From Buchnera aphidicola (Thelaxes suberi) (GTDB taxonomy: Bacteria; Pseudomonadota; Gammaproteobacteria; Enterobacterales; Enterobacteriaceae), in contig NZ_OZ060389.1 of assembly GCF_964059005.1 (NCBI RefSeq), positions 62,001 to 126,000 of the forward strand: 64,000 bases of DNA, written 5' to 3'. Below, one piece after another: positions 28,494-37,940 of this stretch. Both the position numbers and the translations under genes were made by a program. Each line of letters begins with the position of its first letter. Positions within the stretch are counted from its first letter, which is position 1. The notes beneath the pieces were generated by a model that was given only the letters and a program-made list of their open reading frames with translations, was not told where the DNA came from and ran no database searches.

Positions 28494-29567
28494 TTAAAAA
28501 TTTTTTAAATTTCCGCATTGTGCTCGATATCTTAATAAGTGATCCATTAAAATAATTGCAGACATTGATTCTGCTATTGGAACAGCTCTTATTCCAACAC
28601 AAGGATCATGCCTTCCTTTAGTAATAATAACTGTTTTTTTATTAAAAATGTCAACAGTTTTTGCTGGTATAGAAATGCTAGATGTCGGTTTTAAAGCAAT
28701 AGTAATAATAATATCATTACCATTACTTATACCTCCTAAAATACCTCCAGCATGATTACTAAAAAATTTTTTTTCAGACATTTCATCACGATGAAAACTT
28801 CCTTTTTGCTCTACAACTTTAATACCATCACCTATTTCAACTGATTTTACTGCATTAATACTCATTAATGCATGTGCTAAGTCGGCATCTAATCGATCGA
28901 ATACTGGTTCTCCTAATCCAATAGGGGTATTATTAATAATAATTCTTATTTTTGCTCCAATTGAATCACCTTCTTTTTTTAATTGTTTAATAAGTTGTTT
29001 AATTGGATATATTTGTTTTTCATCACCACAAAAAAATGGATTTTTTTCTATTATATTTTTATCGAATAAATTGCATTTAATAGGACCTATTTGTTTTAAA
29101 TAACCTAATATACAAATATTAAAATGTTCTTTTAAATATTTTTTTGCTATTGATCCTGCTGCTACACGCATAACAGTTTCACGAGCCGATGATCTTCCAC
29201 CTCCTCGGTAATCTCGAAATCCATATTTTTTAGCGTAAGTAAAATCAGCATGACCAGGTCTAAATTTATGTTTAATAGATTCATAATCTTGAGATCTTTG
29301 ATCTTGATTTTTTATCATTAATCCAATACTAGTTCCTGTAGTTTTCCCTTCAAAGACTCCTGATAAAATCTCTACTATATCTGATTCTCGACGTGGTGTA
29401 GTGTATTTAGAAGTTCCTGGTTTACGTTTGTCTAATTCTTTTTGTATGTCTGCATTAGATAATTCTAATCCCGGAGGAGTGCCATCTATTATACACCCTA
29501 AAGCTGTACCATGGGATTCTCCAAAGGTAGTTACTTGAAATATTTTTCCAATAGTATTACCACTCAT
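28494..29567 (-). CDS. aroC: Chorismate synthase
   Basis: FMN-dependent enzyme that turns EPSP into chorismate, the branch point for Phe, Tyr and Trp. 357 aa (E. coli 361). Signatures are TFGESHGTALGCIIDG near the N-terminus, KRKPGTSKYTTPRRESD, RPGHADFTYAKKYG and FRDYRGGGRSSARETVMRVAAG. Divergent from smrB, which also neighbours aroC in E. coli (with prmB between). Confidence 0.97.
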   Translation of the reverse strand: MSGNTIGKIFQVTTFGESHGTALGCIIDGTPPGLELSNADIQKELDKRKPGTSKYTTPRRESDIVEILSGVFEGKTTGTSIGLMIKNQDQRSQDYESIKHKFRPGHADFTYAKKYGFRDYRGGGRSSARETVMRVAAGSIAKKYLKEHFNICILGYLKQIGPIKCNLFDKNIIEKNPFFCGDEKQIYPIKQLIKQLKKEGDSIGAKIRIIINNTPIGLGEPVFDRLDADLAHALMSINAVKSVEIGDGIKVVEQKGSFHRDEMSEKKFFSNHAGGILGGISNGNDIIITIALKPTSSISIPAKTVDIFNKKTVIITKGRHDPCVGIRAVPIAESMSAIILMDHLLRYRAQCGNLKNF

Positions 29568-29800
29568 ATTATAATTCCTTATTTGGAATAATGTTTTTAA
29601 ATTTGTATTTAATTTTTTTTATAATTATTATATAAATTAATTATTTTAATATTATTGAAATAATATATTATGTATGTAAGTTACTTATATAAGATATATG
29701 AGATACGTTTTTTTTATTAAAATTTTTTAAAATGTTTAAAGTATATTAATTTAATTTATCATTAAAATATTTTTTACAGTATTTAGGTATATTTTATATC

Positions 29801-30334
29801 ATGAATAAAATAATTTCACATATTTATCAAAAAGATTTATTTCTATTTCGCGAGCATTGTATAGGAGTGCGTAAGATAGTACAAGATACAATTTTTCATA
29901 TGGCTACTCCTAATAAATATCAAAATAAAAAGAATAGTTTGTTAAAAAAAAAAATTGAAGAAAGTATGCATACTTATTTTTTATCTAAATCTATTAGTAC
30001 AAAAATTTTAAAAAAAAATTCAATTTGTTATATTCGTTCTGAAATAAATAAAAAAGAACTAAAAGATTTAAAATCAGGAAAATATCCATCAGATATTATT
30101 TTAGATTTACACGGACTTAACAAACAACAAGCGTTATTAGAGTTAGGAAAATTAATTTTAATTTGTAAAAATGAAAAATTATTTTGTGCAAGTATAATAC
30201 ATGGTCATGGAAAGAATATATTAAAAAAACACATTCCTATATGGTTATCACAACATCCTGATATTATTGCATTTTATCAAGATAGTAGTTTTAGAAACAG
30301 TCGAGCTGCTATTAGTGTACTAATTGATTTTTAG
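29801..30334 (+). CDS. smrB: Ribosome rescue factor SmrB (Smr-domain endonuclease)
   Basis: In E. coli SmrB (YfcN) cleaves mRNA at collided ribosomes. The 177 aa (E. coli 183) have an N-terminal linker and a C-terminal Smr domain with the hallmark DLHGLNKQQALLEL near 104 and the IIHGHGKNILKKHIPIWL block near 131. Both motifs are intact. Retention in so small a genome suggests that stalled ribosomes matter here. Confidence 0.92.
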   Translation: MNKIISHIYQKDLFLFREHCIGVRKIVQDTIFHMATPNKYQNKKNSLLKKKIEESMHTYFLSKSISTKILKKNSICYIRSEINKKELKDLKSGKYPSDIILDLHGLNKQQALLELGKLILICKNEKLFCASIIHGHGKNILKKHIPIWLSQHPDIIAFYQDSSFRNSRAAISVLIDF

Positions 30335-30684
30335 AAATTTTTGTTAAAGAATAAATAATTCATATTATAGTTTGGTCTAATGTTTTGTATATTAAAACGT
30401 AATTTTTTATTTTTTATAAAAAAGAAATTTTTTTATTTCATTATATTTTTTAACATAGAAACATTAGTTCTGTTATTTTTATTTAAAATAATACTTATTT
30501 GTTTTTTTATAAATTATTAATAATAAATAATTATTATAGACTGTATTAAATTAAATTTTAAATTGCAAAAAATATTTATATAAATATATTAATTTAATTT
30601 TTTTTAAAATTTTAATTTTAAAAATATATATAAAAATATCATAAATTATAGATGTATATATAAAATTTCTCTAAAGGAAACATA
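30335..30684. other. 350-base spacer before the his operon, no leader peptide
   Basis: The stretch between smrB and hisG is A/T rich with short AT inverted repeats only. No short ORF with a run of histidine codons is present on the plus strand, so the hisL attenuator of enterobacteria is gone. A CTCTAAAGGAA box precedes hisG. The operon promoter must lie here but cannot be pinpointed. Confidence 0.55.
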
Positions 30685-31584
30685 ATGCTGATCAATAGTA
30701 GATTACGTATTGCTATACAAAAATCTGGAAGATTAAGTAAAGACTCAAAAAAATTATTGCTCCGATGTGGGATTAAAATTAATTTAGAAAAAAATAAATT
30801 AATTGCATTTTCTGAAAATATGCCAATAGATGTTATGTGTGTTAGAGATGATGATATTCCTGGATTAGTTATTGATAGAATAGTAGATCTTGGAATTATT
30901 GGAGAAAATGTTTTAAAAGAAGAAGTTTTAAAATTAAAGTTTCAAAAAAAAAATTTTTCATATAAAGTACTACAACGCCTTGATTTTGGAAAATGTCGGT
31001 TATCTTTAAGTATTCCAATTAATAAAAAATATCATGGAATTAAGTATTTTATTAATACGAGAATAGCTACTTCTTATCCTTATATTTTACAACATTTTTT
31101 TGATAAAAAAGCAATTAAATTTAAATCTTTTGTATTAAATGGATCAGTAGAAGTTGCTCCAAGAGTTGGTTTAGCTGATGCAATTTGTGATTTAGTTTCT
31201 ACAGGAGCAACACTAGAAGCTAATGGATTAAAAGAAGTAGAAAATGTTTATCAATCTCATGCTTGTTTAATTACTCAATCACATGGAATTTGTTGTAAAA
31301 AAAATGCTTTAATTGATAAGTTGATGATAAGAATTAAAGGTGTTATTAAAGCTCGTGAATCGAAATACATCATGTTACATGCTCCAAATAATAAATTAGA
31401 AGAAGTTAAAAAATTATTAAGAGGAGCAGAGCATCCAACTATTTTAAAACTTGCAGGAGATAAAAACAGAGTAGCTATGCATATGGTAAGTAGTGAAACG
31501 CTTTTTTGGGAAACAATGGAAAAATTAAAAAAATTAGGAGCAAGTTCTATTTTAGTATTACCAATTGAAAAAATGATGGAGTAA
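30685..31584 (+). CDS. hisG: ATP phosphoribosyltransferase
   Basis: First step of histidine synthesis: ATP plus PRPP to phosphoribosyl-ATP. 299 aa, identical in length to E. coli HisG (long form). The N-terminus RLRIAIQKSGRL, ENMPIDVMCVRDDDIPGLV, NGSVEVAPRVGLADAICDLV and the PRPP loop STGATLEANGL are conserved. The C-terminal regulatory ACT-like domain is kept to the end (SSILVLPIEKMME), so histidine feedback may still act. First gene of the eight-gene operon. Confidence 0.98.
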   Translation: MLINSRLRIAIQKSGRLSKDSKKLLLRCGIKINLEKNKLIAFSENMPIDVMCVRDDDIPGLVIDRIVDLGIIGENVLKEEVLKLKFQKKNFSYKVLQRLDFGKCRLSLSIPINKKYHGIKYFINTRIATSYPYILQHFFDKKAIKFKSFVLNGSVEVAPRVGLADAICDLVSTGATLEANGLKEVENVYQSHACLITQSHGICCKKNALIDKLMIRIKGVIKARESKYIMLHAPNNKLEEVKKLLRGAEHPTILKLAGDKNRVAMHMVSSETLFWETMEKLKKLGASSILVLPIEKMME

Positions 31585-31588
31585 TGTA

Positions 31589-32884
31589 ATGGAATTAAAT
31601 AATAATTTGTTTCATTGGTCATTGTTATCTGATCAAGATAAAAAAAAAATTTTATTACGCCCTATTTCAAAAAGCAATATCGTAGTTAAAAATGAAGTAA
31701 AAAAAATTATTTCTAATGTTCGAAAATTTGGAGATAATGCTTTACTTAAGTATTCTAAAATTTTTGATAATTATAATTTAATAGAAATTAAAAAAAATGA
31801 AAAATCTATTATTGAATCAAAGTGCACAGTATCGCAAGATTTTAAAAATGCGGTAACAATTGCAAAAAATAATATTATAAAATTTCATAATTTACAAAAA
31901 ATAAGTAATATCGATATAGAAATTCAACAAGGAGTACGTTGCCAAAAATTAATTTTTCCTATTGAATCTGTAGGTTTATATATTCCTGGAGGGTCAGCTC
32001 CTTTAATTTCAACGGTATTAATGTTAGTAATTCCTGCAATAATTGCAAAATGTAAAAGAATAATTTTATGTTCTCCACCAAAAATTAGCAATAAAATTTT
32101 ATATACTGCTCAATATTGTGGAATTAATGAAATATATGAAATAGGGGGCGCTCAAGCAATTGCTGCAATGTCTTATGGTACACAAACTGTTCCTAAAGTA
32201 GACAAAATATTTGGTCCTGGTAATGCTTATGTAACTGAAGCTAAATTACAAGTAAGTAAAAATATTAATGGACCTAGTATTGATATGTTAGCTGGACCTT
32301 CTGAATTATTAATTATTGCAGATGAAAACGCGAATGCTAATTTTATTGCATTAGATTTATTATCTCAAGCAGAACACGGATATGATTCACAAGTGATATT
32401 ATTAACTCCGAGCATAATTTTAGCAAAAAAGGTTATAAAAAATTTATCAAATATGATACTTAGTTCTAAAAGATTAGAATTTATACGCAAATCTTTAAGT
32501 AAAAGCCGCATAATAATCACTAATTCTTTAAAAGAATGTATTAGCATATCCAATGTGTATGCACCAGAACATCTTAGCATTCAAACTTTAAACCCTAGGT
32601 TAATTTTGCAAGAAATTACTAATGCTGGATCGGTATTTTTAGGGGAATGGTCGCCTGAATCTGCTGGAGATTATGCTTCTGGAACAAACCATGTTTTACC
32701 TACATACGGTTCATCAAAATCGATTTCAGGTTTAGGTTTATGGGATTTTCAAAAAAGTATTACAGTACAGGAATTAACACGAGAAGGACTATTACAATTA
32801 TCAACAACAATTGAAACACTTGCTTTATCAGAAAAATTATATGCACATAAAAATGCAGTAACAATGAGACTAAATAAAATGTAG
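31589..32884 (+). CDS. hisD: Histidinol dehydrogenase
   Basis: Zinc enzyme for the last two oxidation steps to histidine. 431 aa (E. coli 434). Zinc and catalytic residues are visible in LLSQAEHGYDSQ, YAPEHLSIQT, PESAGDYASGTNHVLPT and LYAHKNAV. It starts four bases after the hisG stop with a TGGAG-type box inside the end of hisG. Confidence 0.98.
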   Translation: MELNNNLFHWSLLSDQDKKKILLRPISKSNIVVKNEVKKIISNVRKFGDNALLKYSKIFDNYNLIEIKKNEKSIIESKCTVSQDFKNAVTIAKNNIIKFHNLQKISNIDIEIQQGVRCQKLIFPIESVGLYIPGGSAPLISTVLMLVIPAIIAKCKRIILCSPPKISNKILYTAQYCGINEIYEIGGAQAIAAMSYGTQTVPKVDKIFGPGNAYVTEAKLQVSKNINGPSIDMLAGPSELLIIADENANANFIALDLLSQAEHGYDSQVILLTPSIILAKKVIKNLSNMILSSKRLEFIRKSLSKSRIIITNSLKECISISNVYAPEHLSIQTLNPRLILQEITNAGSVFLGEWSPESAGDYASGTNHVLPTYGSSKSISGLGLWDFQKSITVQELTREGLLQLSTTIETLALSEKLYAHKNAVTMRLNKM

Positions 32885-32896
32885 GAATAATTATTA

Positions 32897-33955
32897 ATGT
32901 TTGACATAACACAACTTGCTAAAAAAAATATACAACAGTTAAAGCCTTATCAATCAGCTCGCAGAATAGGAGGTGCAGGTTCAATATGGATGAATGCAAA
33001 TGAATTACCTTATGAAATAAATTATATTAGTCAAAATATTAAATTAAATCGGTATCCTGATAATCAACCAAGCAACGTTGTTAAAAAATATGCAAATTAT
33101 GCAGGTGTATCATATAACAATGTTATTGTTACACGAGGAGCTGATGAAGGAATAGAATTGCTAATAAAAGCTTTTTGTAATTCTGAGCATGATGCAATTA
33201 TTACATGTCCTCCTACTTATCCCATGTATGCTATTAGCGCTGAAATTATGGGTATTAAAAATTATGAAATTGCTACCTTTTATAATTGGAATTTAGATTT
33301 ACAAAAAATTTATAAGTATCGAAAAAATACAAAAATAATTTATATTTGTCGCCCTAATAACCCTACGGGTTATTTAATTAACGAACAAGATATTTATTAT
33401 TTATTAGATTTATTCAAAAATACTGCTTTGGTCGTAGTAGATGAAGCGTATATAGAATTTTCTATGAATTATAATTTATCTAAGTTAATACCACTTTTTC
33501 CTAATTTAGTTATATTAAGAACTTTATCAAAAGCTTTTGGATTAGCTGCATTGAGGTGTGGTTTTATTTTAGCTAATTGCTCAGTAATTAATTTATTAAA
33601 AAATATTATTGCTCCTTATCCAATACCTACTCCGATATCAGATATTGCATCTCATTTTTTAAATGAAGATATGATTATTAATATGAAGAATAGAGTAAAA
33701 AAAATAAATGTTTTAAAAAAATGGTTTTTAGAAAAATTAAAAAATATCAAAGTTATTAAAAATATTTTTGATAGTCAAGGAAATTTTTTGCTTATAGAAT
33801 TTTTTTGTTATAAATCAGTATGTAAAAAACTTTATGATAAAGGCATTATTATCAGATCCCAAAATGATAAAATTATGTTAAAAAATCATGTACGCATTTC
33901 TATAGGAACTCATAAAGATTGCGCTCAGATATTAGATATTTTAAAAAAATTATAG
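32897..33955 (+). CDS. hisC: Histidinol-phosphate aminotransferase
   Basis: PLP enzyme that transaminates imidazole acetol phosphate. 352 aa (E. coli 356). The PLP lysine is in LRTLSKAFGLAALRCGF; RPNNPTGYLI and VVVDEAYIEF are conserved. Eleven bases separate it from the hisD stop. Confidence 0.97.
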   Translation: MFDITQLAKKNIQQLKPYQSARRIGGAGSIWMNANELPYEINYISQNIKLNRYPDNQPSNVVKKYANYAGVSYNNVIVTRGADEGIELLIKAFCNSEHDAIITCPPTYPMYAISAEIMGIKNYEIATFYNWNLDLQKIYKYRKNTKIIYICRPNNPTGYLINEQDIYYLLDLFKNTALVVVDEAYIEFSMNYNLSKLIPLFPNLVILRTLSKAFGLAALRCGFILANCSVINLLKNIIAPYPIPTPISDIASHFLNEDMIINMKNRVKKINVLKKWFLEKLKNIKVIKNIFDSQGNFLLIEFFCYKSVCKKLYDKGIIIRSQNDKIMLKNHVRISIGTHKDCAQILDILKKL

Positions 33956-33988
33956 TTTTTTTTTGCAAATATTAATTAGGTACATTTC

Positions 33989-35068
33989 ATGTTGCATAAA
34001 GTGTTATTTATAGATAGAGATGGAACTTTAGTAAAAGAACCGAATGATAATTATCAAATTGATCATTTAAAAAAAATCTGTTTAGAGAAAGATGTAATAA
34101 TAACTTTGTCTGAATTAAAAAAATATAATTTTATTTTTGTTTTATTAACAAATCAAGATAATTTAGGAACTTTAAGTTTTCCTTTTAAGCAATTTTATCA
34201 AAGTCATAATTTTATTTTAGAAGTTTTTAGATCCCAAGGTATTATTTTTGATGAAATACTTATATGTCCTCATTCAGAAAAAGATAATTGCATGTGTCGT
34301 AAACCAAATTTAAAATTAGTTGAAAAATGGTTAATTAATAATTTAATAGATAAATCAAATAGTTATGTTATAGGTGATAGAATAACCGATATGCAGTTAG
34401 CTGATAAATTAGGTATTAATGGTTTGCGTTATGCACATAATAAATTATCATGGAAAAAAATTGGTAACATATTAACAACAAAAAAACATTGTTCATCTGT
34501 ATATAGAAAAACTAAAGAAACTGCTATTTACGTTAAAACTTATTTAAATTTATATAAAGAAAGCAATAAAATTAATACAGGCGTTAATTTTTTAAATCAT
34601 ATGCTAGATCAAATTGCTGTTCATAGCGGTATCTATTTTAATATTAAAGTAATATATGGAGATTTACATATTGATGATCATCATACAATAGAAGATACAG
34701 CGATAGTATTAGGAAAATCATTATCTAAATTAATTAGAAATAGTATGACCAATTTTAATAGATTTGGTTTTATTTTACCTATGGATGAAAGCACTGCAAG
34801 TTGCATTTTAGATATTTCTAATCGTCCTTATTTAAATTTTAATGTTACATTTAAGAATAGCAAGATTGGAGATTTAAGTAGTGAAATGGTAGAACATTTT
34901 TTTAAAACTATTGTATATTCTATGAAAATTACTTTACATATTACAGCTCATGGTAAAAATGATCATCATCTTTGTGAAGCAGTTTTTAAATCGTTTGGTC
35001 AAGCTTTAGGTCAAGCGATAAAAAAAAATAAAAATAATGCATTATTAAGTTCAAAAGGGATTTTGTAA
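33989..35068 (+). CDS. hisB: Bifunctional histidinol-phosphatase / imidazoleglycerol-phosphate dehydratase
   Basis: Fusion enzyme as in enterobacteria, 359 aa (E. coli 355). The N-terminal HAD phosphatase has nucleophile Asp9 and Asp11 in FIDRDGTLV, and a zinc loop CPHSEKDNCMCRKP. The C-terminal dehydratase (from about 170) has NFLNHMLDQIAVHSG, the HHTIEDTAIVLG motif and NDHHLCEAVFKSFGQAL. Both active sites look intact. Confidence 0.97.
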   Translation: MLHKVLFIDRDGTLVKEPNDNYQIDHLKKICLEKDVIITLSELKKYNFIFVLLTNQDNLGTLSFPFKQFYQSHNFILEVFRSQGIIFDEILICPHSEKDNCMCRKPNLKLVEKWLINNLIDKSNSYVIGDRITDMQLADKLGINGLRYAHNKLSWKKIGNILTTKKHCSSVYRKTKETAIYVKTYLNLYKESNKINTGVNFLNHMLDQIAVHSGIYFNIKVIYGDLHIDDHHTIEDTAIVLGKSLSKLIRNSMTNFNRFGFILPMDESTASCILDISNRPYLNFNVTFKNSKIGDLSSEMVEHFFKTIVYSMKITLHITAHGKNDHHLCEAVFKSFGQALGQAIKKNKNNALLSSKGIL

Positions 35069-35070
35069 AA

Positions 35071-35664
35071 ATGACTATAATTATTATAGATACTGGATGT
35101 TCTAATTTGTCTTCATTAAAATGGTCGCTTTACAGATTAGGATATACATCAAAAATAACAACAAACGAAGATGATATTATTAATGCAAAAAAAATATTTA
35201 TTCCAGGAGTGGGTTCAGCAAAAACAGCAATGAATCAATTAAAGCGTTATCATTTGCATAAAGTAATTCCATTATGCAAACAACCAGTACTTGGAATTTG
35301 TTTAGGTATGCAATTATTAAGCGAATTTAGTTTAGAAGGAGGTAGAATTAATTGTTTAAAAATAATTGATTGTCATGTACAACCTTTTATTAAAAAAAGT
35401 AATGTTATACCTCATATGGGATGGAATAATATTACAGTTATGAAAAATAAATTTATTTTTCGTAATATAAATATGCATGATCAGTTTTATTTTGTTCATA
35501 GTTATATTATTCCTTTAGTTAAATATACTATTGCAAGTACAGATTATAGTGAACAATTTAGTTCAGTTATATGCTTTAAAAATTTTTATGGAGTACAATT
35601 TCATCCTGAAAAATCAGGATTCGTTGGTGAAACATTGTTAAAAAATTTTTTAGAAATGGAGTGA
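35071..35664 (+). CDS. hisH: Imidazole glycerol phosphate synthase, glutaminase subunit
   Basis: Class I glutamine amidotransferase that feeds ammonia to HisF. 197 aa (E. coli 196). The triad is Cys77 in LGICLGMQLL and His/Glu in GVQFHPEKSG near 178-180. It starts two bases after the hisB stop. Confidence 0.97.
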   Translation: MTIIIIDTGCSNLSSLKWSLYRLGYTSKITTNEDDIINAKKIFIPGVGSAKTAMNQLKRYHLHKVIPLCKQPVLGICLGMQLLSEFSLEGGRINCLKIIDCHVQPFIKKSNVIPHMGWNNITVMKNKFIFRNINMHDQFYFVHSYIIPLVKYTIASTDYSEQFSSVICFKNFYGVQFHPEKSGFVGETLLKNFLEME

Positions 35665-35667
35665 ATA

Positions 35668-36420
35668 ATGATTATTCCTGCTTTAGATATATTAAATCAT
35701 AAAATAGTACGGTTATATAAAGGAAATTATAATTCTGTATTACATTATTCATATAAATTAACAGATATAATAAAATGGTATAACTTAAAAGAAATTAAAA
35801 GAATACATATAGTTGATTTACAAGGAGCTCGTGATCCGAGTAGTAAACAAGTTGATTTTATACAGAAATTGTTAAAAAATTTTACTATTCCATTACAAGT
35901 TGGTGGTGGTATTAGAACAGAACAAGACATTGAACAGATTTTTTTAAATAATACAAATTCACGAGTTGTTATTGGATCTTTAGCTATACAAAATATGGTA
36001 AAAGTTAAAAATTGGTTTAAAAAATATACAGGTAATAGAATAGTTTTAGCTTTAGATATTAAAATTGATCATAATAAAAAAAAATGTATTTGTATTAATG
36101 GTTGGAAAACAGAAACACAGTGTTCTTTAGAACGGATTATTAATGAATATTCAGAATTAGGATTACAACATGTTTTATGTACAGATGTTACAAAAGATGG
36201 GACTCTTTCTGGTCCGAATATACAGCTGTATAGTGATATTATTCAGCAATTTCCGCATTTATCTGTACAAGCTTCAGGAGGTATTTCAAGCTTATCTGAT
36301 ATTATTAATATAAAAAAAACAAATATAAATAGCATTATAATAGGAAGAGCTTTTTTAGAAAAAAAATTTACAATTAAAGAGGCGATTTCATGCTGGCAAA
36401 AAGAATCATTCCCTGTTTAG
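35668..36420 (+). CDS. hisA: ProFAR isomerase
   Basis: TIM-barrel isomerase of histidine synthesis (E. coli 245 aa, here 250). The catalytic aspartate is Asp7 in IIPALDIL; VGGGIRTEQDIEQI and the second aspartate in CTDVTKDGTLSGPN are present. Its end overlaps hisF by 31 bases. Confidence 0.97.
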   Translation: MIIPALDILNHKIVRLYKGNYNSVLHYSYKLTDIIKWYNLKEIKRIHIVDLQGARDPSSKQVDFIQKLLKNFTIPLQVGGGIRTEQDIEQIFLNNTNSRVVIGSLAIQNMVKVKNWFKKYTGNRIVLALDIKIDHNKKKCICINGWKTETQCSLERIINEYSELGLQHVLCTDVTKDGTLSGPNIQLYSDIIQQFPHLSVQASGGISSLSDIINIKKTNINSIIIGRAFLEKKFTIKEAISCWQKESFPV

Positions 36421-37166
36421 ATGTGAAAAATGGAGTTGTTGTTAAAGGGGTTCAATTTAGAAATCATATAGTAGTAGGAGATATAATAAATTTATCTAAA
36501 AAATACGTAAATGATGGAGCTGATGAATTAGTTTTTTATGATATTACAGCTTCTTCTAATAATGTATTAGTAGATAGAAAATGGATTGCAAAAATAGCTG
36601 AATATATAAATATTCCTTTTTGTGTAGCAGGAGGTATAAAAAGCATTGACGATGTAAAGAGTATTTTATCTTTAGGTGCAGATAAGGTATCTATTAATTC
36701 TCCAGCTATAAGTGATCCGTTTTTAATTAGTCGTATAGCAGATTGTTTTGGTGTTCAATGTATTGTTGTTGGTATAGATTCTTGGTATAACAATCAAACA
36801 AATAAATATAATGTTTTTCAATACACTGGATCAGAGCAAAAAATTATTAAAAAAGATATTGAAACAATTGATTGGGTAAAACAAGTACAAAAATTAGGAG
36901 CAGGAGAGGTTGTACTAAACGTTATGAATCAAGATGGAGTAAAAAAAGGTTATGATTTAATACAATTAAAAAAATTAAGGCAAGTATGTCATATTCCTTT
37001 AATTGCATCTGGAGGAGCAGGTACAATGCAAGATTTTTATGATGTTTTTAATGCAACTAATGTAGATGGAGCTTTAGCTGCTACAGTTTTTCATAAAAAT
37101 ATTATTAATATAATGAATCTAAAAAAATTCTTGTTTGAAAAAGGTATTGGAGTAAGGTTATGTTAA
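36390..37166 (+). CDS. hisF: Imidazole glycerol phosphate synthase, cyclase subunit
   Basis: Makes IGP and AICAR from PRFAR using ammonia from HisH. 258 aa, as in E. coli. The catalytic Asp11 is in RIIPCLDVKNG; AGGIKSIDDVKSILSLGADKVSINSPA and IASGGAGTMQDF are conserved. The start lies inside hisA, and the end overlaps hisI by 7 bases, suggesting translational coupling. Confidence 0.98.
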   Translation: MLAKRIIPCLDVKNGVVVKGVQFRNHIVVGDIINLSKKYVNDGADELVFYDITASSNNVLVDRKWIAKIAEYINIPFCVAGGIKSIDDVKSILSLGADKVSINSPAISDPFLISRIADCFGVQCIVVGIDSWYNNQTNKYNVFQYTGSEQKIIKKDIETIDWVKQVQKLGAGEVVLNVMNQDGVKKGYDLIQLKKLRQVCHIPLIASGGAGTMQDFYDVFNATNVDGALAATVFHKNIINIMNLKKFLFEKGIGVRLC

Positions 37167-37798
37167 TCACGTTAGATAATATTGCACAAATTAATTGGGA
37201 CAAAAATAACAATAAAAATGTTCCTGCAATTATTCAAAATTTTTTTTCAGGTGAAGTATTAATGCATGCTTTTATGAATTATGAAGCATTGCAAAAAAGT
37301 ATAGAAGATCAAGAAGTAACAATTAATTCTAGAACAAAAAAACGATTATGGAAAAAAGGTGAAACTTCTGGAAATTTTTTAAAAATTAAAAAAATTATTA
37401 CTGATTGCGATTGTGATAGTTTATTGATTATGGTTGATCCTATTGGACCTACTTGTCATTTAAATAATGTTAGTTGTTTTTATTCGAAAGAAAGTAGCCA
37501 ACATTCTAAGTTGTTTTTTTTACATTATTTAGATAAATTAATAGAATTAAATAAAAAAGAAAATAATAAGAATTCATATACGTATAAGTTATTCCTTAAA
37601 GGTAAAGAAAGAATAGCTCAAAAATTGGGAGAAGAGTCAATTGAAACAATTATAGCTTCTATGCAAAATGATAGAGAAAAAATAATTAATGAGTCTTCAG
37701 ATTTAATGTATCATTTTTTAGTTTTATTACATGAACATAATATGGATATTTATACAATAATATCTAGATTACAAAAACGACATCAAAATACAAATTAA
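37160..37798 (+). CDS. hisI: Bifunctional PR-AMP cyclohydrolase / PR-ATP pyrophosphohydrolase
   Basis: Steps 2 and 3 of histidine synthesis. 212 aa (E. coli 203). The N-terminal cyclohydrolase has MHAFMNYEALQKS, SRTKKRLWKKGETSGN and the zinc cysteines in DCDCDSLL and GPTCH. The C-terminal MazG-like pyrophosphohydrolase has GKERIAQKLGEESIETI and ESSDLMYHFLVLL. Last gene of the operon. Confidence 0.97.
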   Translation: MLITLDNIAQINWDKNNNKNVPAIIQNFFSGEVLMHAFMNYEALQKSIEDQEVTINSRTKKRLWKKGETSGNFLKIKKIITDCDCDSLLIMVDPIGPTCHLNNVSCFYSKESSQHSKLFFLHYLDKLIELNKKENNKNSYTYKLFLKGKERIAQKLGEESIETIIASMQNDREKIINESSDLMYHFLVLLHEHNMDIYTIISRLQKRHQNTN

Positions 37799-37940
37799 AA
37801 AAATTAATAATACATTATTATTAGAAATGTTTTTATATGTGATAATTTTTCATTTATGTCTAAAATGAAATATGTTTTATATGAAGTTTATTAATTGCAT
37901 AATTAGTCAATTTTTTAAACAATATTATTAGGAAAAAATA

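Noticed and set aside
31275..31622. Minus-strand 115-codon ORF across the hisG-hisD junction
   Set aside because: Antisense to two conserved enzymes; no recognisable product.
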